From Spongilla lacustris (taxonomy: Eukaryota > Porifera > Demospongiae > Spongillida > Spongillidae), in NCBI GenBank assembly GCA_949361645.1, contig OX442416.1, forward strand, positions 7,384,362 to 7,448,361: DNA of 64,000 nucleotides, in the 5' to 3' direction. Below the pieces are notes generated by a model. That model saw only the letters and a list, made by a program, of their open reading frames with translations, ran no database searches and was not told the origin of the DNA. Below are positions 22,266 to 33,892 of the stretch, piece by piece. Position 1 is the stretch's first letter, and every line of letters starts with the position of its first letter. Position numbers and translations under genes: made by a program.

Positions 22266-22395
22266 AAGCCAACGCTTTTTGCGTAAAAAAACCCCTCCAA
22301 AAACTACATAAAAACGCGGCGGCCACGCAAGAGGCCTGTAGGCCTTTATTATACATGTATAAATACGTGTAGGCCTACTAAGCCCCCCACAATAA

Positions 22396-22536
22396 ATGGC
22401 TCGTGTTTAAGCGAGTTTAAACGAGCGTATTGTCGTAATTATTAACGCTAGCGCTGCTCTAACAAGATTTTGAAGAACGGCGCGCAGCAGAGCTCAGTCG
22501 AGATTACGAAAATACGCTCGTTCAAACACGAGCCAT
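22396..22536. mobile_element. ~140-bp palindromic MITE
   Basis: AATGGCTCGTGTTTAAGCGA ... ACGAGCGTATT at the left is mirrored by AATACGCTCGTTCAAACACG AGCCATT at the right. Such short elements with long terminal inversions are typical MITEs. No clear target duplication. Confidence 0.65.
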
Positions 22537-23115
22537 TTTTTTGGTGGTGGCGGAGGGGGGTTACTGGGTTAGTATTATTCTTTGCTGACACTTCGTCACT
22601 GCGATACGCGATCCAACCAGCAATTAATATGGCAGTTAACCCTACGATTGGCAGCTGTTAGCATTATTTGATTCACTGAAATGTTGTACATAACTTTGCG
22701 GATGTTCAATCGTAATAGGCACCACATGCAGCGATACTTAGGATTGTGAATAAAATTAACCCCAGCCAATAATGGGGGGGCGGAATGATACGTTCGCCCC
22801 CCCTTTATAGCTGCAGGGGGGGCGATAGCCCCCTCTGCCCCCCCGGTTCCGACGCCTATGTACGGGCCTGGTTCGGGCCTTGCGGGCTATTTTTCAGCAT
22901 GTATATCTGATTCAAACTTACTATGTGTGGCCATTGAATGCTCGAAAAAATTCTATGACCTTGTCATAGACTAGTTATGAAGAAAGAACAAAAACATGTC
23001 GCTTATATATCGAAGATCTACTAATTTTCAATAATTTAAGTCCTCCGGATGTTGATGCAGCAGTAGATTATCACATCCGAGATGATATAGATTATCTCTC
23101 AAATATACAACCAGC

Positions 23116-25185
23116 ATGGAGGCAGGGATGCCATCGTGGATCGAAAAGAACACAAGTAGCGGTACTCTTACGCTGAATAACGATTACTTAGCAGCGGCTG
23201 TTAACGACTGTGCGCGAAAGCTTGCCTCAAACTCTGCAGATGAACAACGGCAAGGAGCAGACGAATTGTATCAACTTATCATGTGCGTGTGGTCGCTGGA
23301 TACCCACCTAGCCTGTAAGGCTGCAGATCTGACCTGCGACCTTATCAGGGACAATGGAGGCCTCGGTAACTTGCTGCATTTGTGCTGTACTGCTGTTGAT
23401 AGGGACGCGAAGCTGAGTCTTAGTAGGACCCTCGAACAGATCATGATGGAAAAGAACAGGACCTTCATTGCTAGCAGCGAACTATTTGAACAAATTGTGA
23501 CCTTAGCGTCGAGTACTGATAGTATAGAAATTGTCAGATGTGGGACAGGCATATTGGAGAACCTCTTTAAGGAGTCAAAGGGCACGTGCCTACGGTTGAT
23601 AGCGTGTGGAGGCCTTGCGGCGATTATTAACGCTTGTCGTTCGAGTTGCAACGTTGTACTGCAGCACTGCGCCTCGGCGATGGTAAACTGTGCCATGTAC
23701 GGAGGGCCGAAGTGTCAGCAAGGCATGATGAAGCTTAACGCGGACCACTGGCTGTTTCCGTAATCAAATACTACGCTATACTGGCCATGTGCTTTCTCGC
23801 GGCAAACAAGAACATCTCTTCTCTCGTAGCTCGCAGCGGTACATTGGATCTTGTGTTGCCGTTCCTACAAGCATATGACCCCGAAGATTTCGTCCGCACC
23901 TGCCGAAACCACGCCCACGGGCAACCCGCCACTTGGCTGCGCATGTAACTGCCCATGCTCACATTCGACAGTGAGGAGGCTCAGACTATGGCTGCTTTCC
24001 ACTTTGCAATGGAGGCTGGAATTAAAAAGAAACAGCAGAGACTTCAGGTGAGGGTTGTGTATGGGAGCATATAATTTTAATTTGTAAATAGCATTTATGG
24101 TGGGAGTAAGAGCTGGTATATTAACGCGATATCTTTCCACATAGATATTTCATGATATTGAAGCTATTCCTCTTCTATCTACTGCAGCAAAGAATGGCTC
24201 ATATCTGACTAGTCATTTTGCTTGTCAAGCACTTGAGGCAATAAATGCACCACGTCCCTGCTATCAGTGTTGGGATGTCCTTAACTGGTCACCAATCCAC
24301 ATTGGTGAATGATTAAGTGATCTTGGTCTGGGTGATTTAGCTCACAAGTTTGCTGACAATTATGTTACAGGTGATATCCTAGTTGATGCTTCCCTTGAGG
24401 ACCTCACAGAATCCTATGGAATTGGTCTTCAAAACAAACTTAAGGCTAAGTGGCTTCTTAAGCAGATCCATGCCTTGCGCCTTAAAGCTGACACATCCCA
24501 CGGTGATGCAAACTCAATTTGCAGGTGGTTAGTTCAGACCAATCGCCAGTTAGCTTTTTACAAGGTAGATTTTGTAAGAGAAGGGGTGACCCAGAACACA
24601 CTCTTTCACCTGACAGATGACATTCTGATTGAGATTGGAGTATCCAAAAGGTTGGACAGAATGAGGATAATGAAGGGAATAGAGCAGATGAGCTCTCCTT
24701 CGGTGTCTTCAGTGGCACAAGGAATGTCCCAGATAGCCAAGAAAAGATATGACGTTTTCATCAGCTACAGAAGATCAACAGGGTCCCAGCTAGCCAGCCT
24801 TCTCAAGGTGCACCTGCAGCTGAGAGGGCTCAGTGTGTTTTTGGATGTAATAGAACTAGGAAGTGGCGAGTTTGACAACAACATTCTGTTAAACATTGCT
24901 GATTCTTCTAACTTTGTGCTTATACTGACCCCAAACAGTCTGGATAGGTGTGCTGGGGACATTCTGGTACAGGACTGGGTGCACAAGGAACTGAGGTGTG
25001 CATTCCAGAGTGGTGTGCCTGTCGTACCAGTAACCAGCAACTTTGAGTGGCCAACCAAGAAGGATCTGTTTCCAGATGACATTCAAAGGTTGATGAAAAT
25101 TAATGCTGTCAATTGGGTCCATGAGTATCAAGATGCAAGTCTAGCTAAACTCATCAACTTCCTACACCTCCCGGAGCTAAAGTAG
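23116..25185 (+). pseudogene. SARM1-like: SARM1-like ARM-SAM-SAM-TIR protein, disrupted
   Basis: Exon 1 is 23116-24047 and exon 2 is 24145-25185. Exon 1 encodes the helical ARM/HEAT region (e.g. NGGLGNLLHLC, SGTLDLVLPFL, EAQTMAAFHFAMEAGIKKK). Exon 2 begins IFHDIEAIPLL and encodes two SAM domains (WSPIHIGE-LSDLGLGDL...; ICRWLVQTNRQLAFYKVDF...) and a C-terminal TIR domain (KKRYDVFISYRRSTGSQLAS ... DWVHKEL). The Glu of HKE matches the NAD+-cleaving glutamate of SARM1, so the TIR could be enzymatically competent. Order and intron position agree with SARM1, an NAD+-sensing executor of cell self-destruction in animals. Lesions: a frameshift at ~23755, TAA at 23946-23948, and TGA at 24310-24312 exactly where SAM domains have Trp (EW). 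The start is the first in-frame ATG; coding-like sequence just upstream in another frame (~23045-23110) may be an earlier exon. Some lesions could be sequence error or recoded. Confidence 0.85.
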
Positions 25186-25565
25186 ATTACATTGGTACCA
25201 CCATACAACTAATAATAGGCTGTTGGTTGTTGATTAGTTCTTGTGGTCCCCAGTCCATTGTACATGTATATCGTACTTTGTGTTAAGCAGTTTGTAATTA
25301 TACATGTACCTCAAGTTGATTCACCAGGTGTTCACTAGTTAACTCTAACATTTATAAAAATTGGCGATGTCGGATTTGTATGAACCAATTGAATTACAAC
25401 AAGTACGTAAATTACGGAATGCAATGATAATATTATGATTACATATCAACATTGATTTTAGCTACAATATAAATATACAATGTAGGAAAGGCCGGTGATA
25501 CAATGAAAACTCCGCAACAATTAATGTTTTTCCAGGCAATTGCGTCTTCACCACCGTGTCTGCAT

Positions 25566-25725
25566 GATGTTCAAGAGGATCCAATTGCTTAGCCCCCTCC
25601 CCCCCCCCCCCCCCCCCCCACCTTTAAAGATGACAAAATCAGTCATAATCCTGCATCCAATACTCTTCAATAAAAAATTCACAAACAATGGACAAATCTT
25701 CAGCCCTGCCGCTCCAAACTGTCAT
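25566..25725 (-). repeat. Inverted second copy of the protease-locus 3' end
   Basis: The reverse complement reads CCATGACAGTTTGGAGCGGC AGGGCTGAAGATTTG... to GGATCCTCTTG and matches 20100-20262, including the poly-G tract. Homology stops at GCCATGACAG on one side and CCTCTTG on the other. Confidence 0.8.
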
Positions 25726-26189
25726 GGCTGACAAAGAGGATATCTTCTTGAAGGTGGCACTTTTCACAGCCAACATCCTCAGGGATTATCCCACAGCAAA
25801 AAAATTGATCTGATATCTGGAGGAGAATCTTTCTTAATCTTGATTAAGGCTACTAGTCTACCAGCCATGAAATTATACACTGCATGTACATCCACAAATA
25901 CAAAGACCAGACGGTCTATGAAACAGCCTGTAAGAACATATGGGATGATGCGATATTCGAATGCCAGATATTTCAATATGTGTTTCATTGTTCACCACTA
26001 CAGTTCAACAGCAGCAGGGTCCAGCGACATCATTCCACATTCTATTAATTTTTTTTAATGATATTACATGTACATTTAATTATAATAATATAATAATATT
26101 ACATTAAACATAGCCAGCTGCAGTTAGGAGGGTGGGAGCTCGCTGACCAGGAATGAGGATGGCTCTGGCAATGGACCGGATCAGGGTCA

Positions 26190-26720
26190 TATTCAATCAG
26201 CTATTAATCTCAGCCACCACTGATAACTTGGGGGATGACTGGTGAATGGCCAGATGAGATGCCAGCCTGGAGAATGTATTATGTGCCATTTTGCCCCAAT
26301 TTCCATATGTCTCCACTGCCAATGAAATGCAGGACCAATCCGGCATTTGTGTCCATAAGAGTTTAGCTTATGGACCTCTGCTTCAATTAAAGACTGCTGC
26401 ACCGTCCAGCTTGGTGACATGACTCACCTAAGATGGCCAGGCAGAGGGGTGATGTGATGGATCAGATGTCCTGGGCAGCAGGTTTCATCTGGCAATGAGA
26501 ATGTCAGCTGGTCTGGTGTGATCAAGCTCTCTAGTGAGGCCATTGCTTTTCTCCAGTCTAACACTTAGGTGGGCACGATGACAGAAATCAAAGATCTCAT
26601 ACCGCAAGCAATTGTGGTGCAATTCAACATCTCCTCCATGCCTGCAGGTCACAGCACGATGACCAGGAGGATCAAGGGCAGTATTGAGGCAGAATGGACA
26701 CCTCCTATATTGACCTAAAG
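26190..26720 (-). pseudogene. LINE-type reverse transcriptase, C-terminal fragment 1
   Basis: Minus strand. CPFCLNTALDPPGHRAVTCR, HGGDVELHHNCLR and LDHTRPADILI lie in one frame (26485-26703). After a gap, ISLAVETYGNWG ... FSRLASHLAI occurs in another frame (~26325-26200). These blocks are the zinc-knuckle and tail region of a non-LTR polyprotein common in sponge and coral genomes, known to me by the TRPADIL and AVExYGxWG motifs. No polymerase core is present and the frames are broken. Confidence 0.65.
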
Positions 26721-27128
26721 TGTCCAGTCCCAGCCACCACTTTATATTCATTGGACTCGAGGTACAAGCCCAAATCAGTTGAAGGGACCACTGATAGCCA
26801 AGAGGAAGAATGAGGGGCTGCCACTGACAGGAAACGAGCTCTATTGGAGCGTAAGAGGACTCCAACAAGGTGGAGAAAAGTTTATCCTCGATCATTCCAG
26901 ACAAAGCAGTTTGGGTAGGAGTGGGAGAGGCCAGAATGGAAATAACTGTGATGGCATTGGGAAGTGAGACCTAGGAGTTAGGCCTAGATAACCAAATTGC
27001 AGTCTGAGCTGTGCCTAGCACATTATTATTATTATTGCACATATTAAAATTATTATAATAAATAATAGTAATATTATGTATATACAACTAAAGAGTTCAA
27101 TATGCACACTCTAACATCTATATTGACC

Positions 27129-27510
27129 TTAGACCCCTGGCCAGGATAGGATAGCTCTGGCCACAGACCTGGTTAGGGTCATGTTTAAGTGGCCATAAAA
27201 GTCAGCTGCTGCCTTTGATTTTGACACACTGAGGCTTGCAGCAAGTAGAGTGGCTAGGCAGAAAAATGTCTTTTGGGCCTCTATCCCCCAATTTCCATAG
27301 GATTCTACAGCCATTGTAACAGAGAACCACCAAAGGTGTCCAACCCTAACCACCACCTTATAGAGGCATGAAGCAAGCTGCAAACCCATGATGAGAGATG
27401 GAGTCATAGACAACCATGATGCAGCATGGGAAGCCGAAACAGATAATAGGCGAGCTCTGCCTACCATAGAGGAAGCCCCTAACAAAGAATTAAAAAGGTG
27501 GCATTCCAAT
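27129..27510 (-). pseudogene. LINE-type C-terminal fragment 2
   Basis: The minus frame ends VESYGNWGIEAQKTFFCLAT ... SVSKSKAAADFYGHLNMTL ... VARAILSW, the same tail block as the fragment at 26190-26330, in the same orientation about 0.9 kb away. It is a second, independently decayed copy. Confidence 0.65.
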
Positions 27511-27997
27511 TTCTTATACGCTGGGTAACAGGTGTTGATGATACTCCTTCTGCTGTGATTGCATCTGATGTAGAGACCTGATCATTGAATTCAATGATTG
27601 CCTGTTGTAGATGAACATTATCGCTATTGCTACAGCCAGATGTTGATAATGAAAGCGGTTATAATTATTATTAAGAACAAACGATGGTACATAATACCTA
27701 CTGAATACATTAAAGTGTATATATAATATAAAAATTGATTATTTCGACTATGAATAAAAAGCCCAATCCATTTTTCAGTATTATAGCAACTTGCAAATCG
27801 GTTATTAGAAACGTTAAGATTTTGGTGATTAATGCAGTATTAATTTGCCAACGATTATCGTTTTTCCTATTCGTTTTCGGTTATTTGTTTATCCGCTACC
27901 AATGGCTCAGATTATCAAGTTGGCTAGAACAGTGCATGCTGTGCACACATATATTATAATGTCATAATTATACATGTTAATTATGATAATAATATTA

Positions 27998-28150
27998 TAT
28001 GGGATCGTTTCCGAGAAAAGGAACCTACATGTATATAGCGCATATTAAAAAAAAGGTTATAAAATGGCATTACGTTTGAATTGCTATAACTTTCGAACGG
28101 TTAAAGTTATCACCATCCTTCAAATTTGATTCAATCCACTCTAATTACTT
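27998..28150 (+). repeat. Single end of the 39970-40710 fold-back family
   Basis: ATATGGGATCGTTTCCGAGA followed by AAAGG, TTATAAAATGGCATTACG, CTATAACTTTCGAACGGTTA and TCACCATCCTTCAAATTTG parallels the arm sequence at 39970-40100. The opposite arm is absent. Confidence 0.45.
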
Positions 28151-28194
28151 GCTACATTTTATGATAATGTCAGACCTGAGTGCACTGCTATTGA

Positions 28195-29015
28195 CCTTGT
28201 CAGCTAACTGCCCAGCCTGGAAGCAAGCCACGCTGAGTTTATCCCATGGTGGTTTGGACCTCCGATCTGTTTTCCTCCATTGCTCTGCTGCGTGCATCAG
28301 CTCTAATTAGTGCCTCCTTTCCTGACCACATTAATTCACCATACCTCCTCGAGGCCATTAATATTAATAATGCCCTTGTTTCTCCCAATGAAGGACTTTC
28401 ATCAACCATTGACTTCATCCACACCCATCGACATGTTTTGTCAAAGAATCAAACAGTTTCAATCCCTCTTGTAATGCAGCACCCTGGCTGACTGAGCCCG
28501 ACGTCTTTCCATCTCATCCCCACATGTTAGCTCTTGGTTGCGTGTATCCCCATCACCAGCGTTAGGCTTGCATTTATAATTAACACCATCCGAATCTCAG
28601 TTTGCCATCATTTGGGGGCTTAGTATTCAGTTGTGTCATTGTGTGCCCTTTGCCCGACCATATTAAAGCCCTTGAGGATCACCATGCTCTAACTTGCAAG
28701 AGGGTTAGTGATGTTATAGCACGCAATATAACCACCTTCGTGACACTTTGCATCGACTCTTCAAGAAAGCCTTGTACACTATACAACCCTAAGCTGGAAG
28801 CTGGCAGTGGCCTTGGTCATGACCAGAAACAATCTAGATCGGCAGACATTCTAGTTAACAATTGGAGCTTCAATGGCAAACCTGCTGTATTCGATCTCTC
28901 AATGTTGTCTTTGCTAAAACCTAACATTGTTTCTGAAGTGCCACATACAGCAGGCTCTGGAGAATTTGACACAGAACAGCACAAGATACAACATGGCCAG
29001 CAATTGAGGACATGA
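28195..29015 (+). pseudogene. LINE-type C-terminal fragment 3
   Basis: Plus strand, in shifting frames. WKQATLSLSHGGLDLRS...LHCSAAC (~28215-28310) is followed by a second stretch (28602-29015) with LPDHIKALEDHHALTCKR, PKLEAGSGLGHD, SADILVNNWSFNGKPAVFDL and SEVPHTAGSGEFD. The same family blocks as in the two minus-strand fragments appear, but from a more upstream start, so this copy keeps the region between the polymerase and the zinc knuckle. Several frameshifts and stops. Confidence 0.65.
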
Positions 29016-29639
29016 ATAATAAGTTACTATAGGATGATGATATTAAAATTCTGATTTCACCAACATATTTTCCTGATTTTTTTATGATTTATCATAGTTT
29101 CAAAATGGATAATTATTAATTAAAATTAATTAACTTTATTTACAACAACAAGTTATTTTATGAACGCCGCATAGTAGGTAGCTTATAAAAAGACTAGTCC
29201 TGTATTTTTGGGTGCTAACACTCTCGTTTTGTAGCTAAAAAACCTAAATACAACATACGCATGCGCAAAATTAATTGACTGCGTTACTCGTTCCCAGACT
29301 CTTATACACAACCAAAAAAATTTGCTCCGTAACGGATTGTTTTTGGCAAACATACGGTTACGGATCAGAAATTCCAACCGGTACGGATCAGATAAGCGTT
29401 ACAGAATGTGACTGATCCGTTAGATGAAAGTTGTAGCGGGATGTAATACATCCTGTTAAAATCCGATAAAATATCCGTATCATATTACGTTTACAATCAG
29501 TAGCATTTATAATTACAATCCGTATCACACCGATTATCCAATTTAGCGTGCATGGATCTTCGATTGCTGTGAGGCGGCTCCCCTTTTCGATTCTCTGGCC
29601 TAGCCGCCTAGTTAGTTACGACGTTGGCCTAGTGATTTC

Positions 29640-30130
29640 TGCCGAGAGGTAAGTGAGATTGAGCATGAAATAGAGAGGGCAGAAAGTGATCGAACCGTTA
29701 TTTTTATGGGGGGTGATCACTGCCATAATTCGACACGCGCTCGCTTTTCGTATTCGGGTCGCGCCATCTCGTATTCGGGTCGCGCCATCTCGTATTCGGG
29801 TCGTGCCGTCTCGTATTCGGGTCGTGCCATCTCGTATTCGGGTCGTGCCGTCTCGTATTTGGGTGGTGCCATCTCGTTACAGCTCCGTAACAGTACGTTA
29901 GGTAAGAACGTTCTGTTACAGCTCCGTTACAGACATGATACCTCTTAGCCGTTTATTTGTGATTGCATAATACCATTGCCATCGTTCCGTACCAGGGTTT
30001 GGATCCAGGGAATTTGTTTTACTTAATTGTATATAATCAGCCATGCTTATGAGCGCCGGCTGTACGCTCAGCTTCCTCTCCTCTCCGTGCATTCGACAGT
30101 ACGTAAGAACGGTACGTTCTGACCATAGTA
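29640..30130 (+). repeat. Repeat element with 21-bp array, partner of 47120-47640
   Basis: The block runs from GGGGGGTGATCACTGCCATA through a 21-bp array and CTCCGTAACAGTACGTTAGG to ACGTAAGAACGGTACGTTCT. The whole block is present in reverse orientation at 47120-47640. Palindromic GTTACAGCTCCGTAAC motifs border the array. Confidence 0.85.
29746..29876 (+). repeat. 21-bp tandem repeat, six copies
   Basis: Unit TCGTATTCGGGTCGCGCCAT plus C, with C/T variants at CpG sites (GCGCC versus GTGCC). The TG/CA drift at CpG suggests past cytosine methylation. The frames reading RIRVAPS or SYSGRAI are artefacts of the array. Confidence 0.95.
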
Positions 30131-30559
30131 CATACTGACACATGCGTAGGGTACTGTCGTTAAGCTCATGCACCAATGAGAACCGATCTTCTAATTTAAC
30201 AATAAGACCGGTACCATGCAGATCATGTATATAACCAGACACACCCCACCTACAATAATACTAGGCCTAGTACTCTCGTGTTCTAGTATACTTCTCTGTT
30301 ATACCCGGTGAATGCCTGACGACGACACAGATGTGTTTGTGTGACAGTACATATGTTAGGGGTTTGTGAACACTTAAGTGACTTAACATTTTTGTGTGTC
30401 ATTAAAAAATTTTTAGTTGCATCATAGATATTTAATTAATATCTATGGTTGCATGTATATGCAAGCAACTGCAAAATGAGTTCCATCACAGCAATACGTC
30501 TGATGGCATCTAACCATTTTCCTGGAGCTAGCCAGCAATCCTCTATACAGACGTCTGAT

Positions 30560-30690
30560 GGTAAGTGGGGAGTATGAGGGAGAGAAATTAGCAGAGGGAG
30601 TGGTTGAGAGATGTAGGGAGGGGTCAAGAATGGTAGAGAGGGAGGGAAGGGACCACAAGAGGGAGGGGTCATGAGGGGGAGGGATGAAAA
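30560..30690. repeat. Purine-rich low-complexity tract
   Basis: GGGAGGGG/GAGAGGGAGGGA-type sequence on the plus strand, nearly free of pyrimidines over ~130 bp. A perfect palindrome CATAGATATT-TAATTA-ATATCTATG lies just upstream at about 30425-30448. Confidence 0.6.
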
Positions 30691-31390
30691 CAGGACAATA
30701 ATAAAATTTGGATTTTTAATTTTCATGTATGTACATGACTGGATGTACATGTACCTCTGTTCCAAACTGGAAGGTGGTACTATTAGCTGCCTGGAGTCAT
30801 CTTGATGAAGTCATCAACACCACAGCTGCCACAGTCATATTAAGTAATGTTCTGGTGCACGCTGCTGTACTTGAGGCGCAGGGGGATGGAGAGAGTTCAG
30901 CCTGCTAGCATGGAGGGAGGAGGAACATTTTGACTAGGACATCACACCCATCCTTACATGTTCATGTGTACACAACTGTGCAGTAACATATGTACATGTA
31001 ACTGCATGCACAATAACATGTGGTGTTAACTGAGTTACACATATTTGTATACAAACACCTTGATTGCATCCTTAGCAGAGCTCTCATTAGATTTATGATG
31101 GCACTTGCCTGGTAAAATGCAGTGATATATAAATATTATACACACATGCAAAAGTGGCACTTTTGAAATAGAATATCTTTTAAAGTACCATTTCTCTTTC
31201 TTGCCTTTCTTAAAAAATTCTATAACTTGGAGTTTTGCCAGGTCGTCCAAGTTTCCAATATTGCAATCTGTATTGTTTAGGAAACTTGGTGGACATCAAA
31301 ATAAATTATTGTGATCCTACATGTAATGACACAATTTAGTAGAATGTCCAAATGTTTTATATAATTATAATGTAGATATCATTGATTTTC

Positions 31391-32681
31391 AGCTGGTGGT
31401 TTGTTATTCATGGAGGCATTGATGGCTATAGTCGTCGAATCATATACCTACATTGCTCCAATAACAATCGAGCAGACACAGTTCTGCAGTTGTTTCTTGC
31501 ATCTGTAAGAGAATTTGGGCTACCAACCGGAATCCATGCAGACAGAGGTGGAGAAAATACAGAAGTTGTTCAACTAATGCTACAACATCCATTACATGGA
31601 CCAGGTAGCTTTATTACTGGTCAGTGTCCACAATCAGTGTATTGAGAGGTTATGGAGAGATGAGTTTACACTGTGCACACAATCTGTTCTATACCATGGA
31701 AGCGGAGGGGCTGCTAGATTGTGAAAATGAAGTACATGTCTGTTGTCTCCATTATGTATTTTTAAGTTGTATCGATAATAGCTTACAAGTATTTAAGGAG
31801 GCATGGAATCAGCATCTTCTAAGTTCTGAAGGCAACCTTTCACCATGCCAGTTATGGATCAGTGGGGAATCTAATACAGAAAGCATACCTGAGGTATGGC
31901 ATTTTTGATATTGGAAAAATTGTGCATACATTTTAAAATCACTAAAAACAAGACACAAGCACACAACACTATATAAACCAGATAGCTTATAGGTGTCTGA
32001 TGTTTCACACCTACTTGTGTGTTTGTTAGCAGAACTCAGCATATGTGCAGCAATCTTGTAACTTGCAGGCAATGCCTGTGGTTAAGACTTGACTGAAATA
32101 CTTCATTTCAACGTTAGGCTACCTGACTTGCTGTGAAGTCCTTTCTACTGTCCCGCATCAGCATGTAGCATGGCCTTGATTGATGAATGTAGAATTTTAT
32201 TTGAATGTACACTCTAAAGTCATATAGTTTCGGCATGCAGCTGCAGAGCTCTGAAGCTGCATGCCAAAACTATATGACTTTACTGTATGGTGTTGCTATC
32301 AACACCATACAGGTAATATATTGTATGCCTAATAGCTGGTTACTAAGACTTGCCCGCACAATAATATGCTTACCCCAGCTATACTGTATACAGATATGAC
32401 TTGAAGGGAAATAAATTTGGTACATATACTTACACACATGATTATGTGAATTATATATTGTTTTGCAGGAGGATTTGAATACTTATGGTATCGACTGGAA
32501 TGGTCCACTTGCTGTTTCCAGAAATGATGATGATTATGAAGTCACAGTACCTTATATTCAATCTATAGCTCCTTTACCAGATGGTGACTTGCAGGAAACT
32601 GTTCACCCTCTTGACCACAGTTGTAACCATCGAATTGACTTGTACATGACAGCTTTGCAATTTGTTAGTAGTAGATTGTAA
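31391..32681 (+). pseudogene. Domesticated-type DDE integrase-core gene, frameshifted
   Basis: After an acceptor at ~31393 the frame reads WWFVIHGGIDGYSRRIIYLH, GLPTGIHADRGGEN and (next frame) SVHNQCIERLWRDEF, giving the D, D, E of a retroviral-type integrase fold (rve). A third frame continues NLFYTMEAEGLL, VCCLHYVFLSCID and WNQHLLSSEGNLSPCQLWIS. An intron of ~570 bp leads to the last exon 32469-32681 (EDLNTYGIDWNGPLAVSRND...). This protein family is widespread in animals as stand-alone integrase-like genes without gag or reverse transcriptase. Two frameshifts (near 31620 and 31670) break the core, so this copy is probably dead. The 5' exon with the WHIDGxHK-type leader was not found. Confidence 0.75.
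32216..32311. repeat. Two adjacent hairpins in the intron of the integrase gene
   Basis: Arms 32216-32242 and 32255-32281 pair over 27 bp with one mismatch (AAAGTCATATAGTTT ... GGCATGCAGCT). Immediately after, TGTATGGTGTT (32284-32294) pairs with AACACCATACA (32301-32311). Confidence 0.85.
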
Positions 32682-32689
32682 GTGAACGT

Positions 32690-33880
32690 TGAAATGTGCA
32701 ATTTGTTACTAGTAGATTGTGGAGAAAGAAAATGCATGTGCATGAATGAAACCTTTTTTTTTCACCATATTATTTCCTGCATGAAATATTGTCACGTAAA
32801 AGTTCATGGTTGTGGAGATACTATCGTTAAACACTGCCTTTTTTTCTTTCCTTTTTTTTTCATGGGAGGGGGCCTGGGTGTTGTACATCATGTGTATAGG
32901 GGCAAAATTACAATACAAACCACTTTACATTGACTGTAAATTCATTTTGGGAATCACTTTTTTCAGTTATGTTCATGCAATTACACAGTAATTTTACAGA
33001 GGATTTTAAAATAAAGTGGATCCATTATTTCTTTTCTGGTGTATATAACCATGCCGTGGAGCAAGCCGTTCTGAAGGCACATGCAGTCAAGGCTAAGATA
33101 GCTAGATACTATACCATGCAGTTTGGTAACATAAGAGAAATAGAATTCACTACTCTATACGGTATCTCCATCCCTCTCCCCTGCATGCAGCCCCACAGCA
33201 TGATACTGAGGACGGTTTATGTGTTGGTTCTTGTGTCACCAACAACGCAGCTTCAACTTGAAAACTGTGATCATTGACAAATAATTCGACAATGAAATAT
33301 CGCGATATAGACGATATCGGCAAAGAACCATATCGCGGCAGCACTAGCTACAATACAATTCCCTTGAGTGATCACTCAATATTTCCGAAACAACACCAGA
33401 AAATAGATATATGGATACAAAACATTTTATTGTGCCTTGTAAAAGAACATGTTAACATTAAATGAAGACACCAAATCTATCTACCTTGTATGAAATAATG
33501 GCTTCTTGTAGAATACAAATACAGTAAGATATCTGAAGCTTCCTCCACTATAGTGCCAGTGGTTGCACTATTGAAAGCACTGATGAATGAGGAGGCTAAA
33601 TATGGGAAGGAGTAATCAAGGCAATATATGCATGACTACATTTACATTTCAGCAATTGTCGAATGGAATAATTCAAAAACTGAGGTTTCTCTGCATGTGA
33701 ATGATGATTTATTCTTAACTTGTCACTATTTTTTTGGTCTCTTGGTTTGTAAAAAAAATTTTTAGAATCCACAATACATGTAATAGTACACAAAGTTCAA
33801 TATACATCATAATAAATAATTATTACTGAAAACATGATAAAAATGTCACTTTGTTGTCCGTGTACAGGAATTGATTGCTG
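32690..33880. other. No gene recognised
   Basis: Frames of 60-115 codons here show no domain. Local features are a partial direct repeat of CAATTTGTTA-TAGTAGATTGT at 32657-32720 and a short palindrome-rich stretch (ATATCGCGATAT, GATATC) at 33297-33350. Confidence 0.5.
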
Positions 33881-33892
33881 CTCCATCATCAA

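Noticed and set aside
21862..22311. Pro/Gly-rich frames of 60-148 codons
   Set aside because: Composition artefact of the GC-rich inverted repeat; frames exist on both strands.
23271..25131. Minus-strand frames of 78-141 codons
   Set aside because: Antisense of the SARM1-like coding exons.
29686..29948. RIRVAPS / SYSGRAI repeat proteins (also near 47311-47625)
   Set aside because: Frames through a 21-bp array, a multiple of three, so it stays open by construction; no start context or homology.
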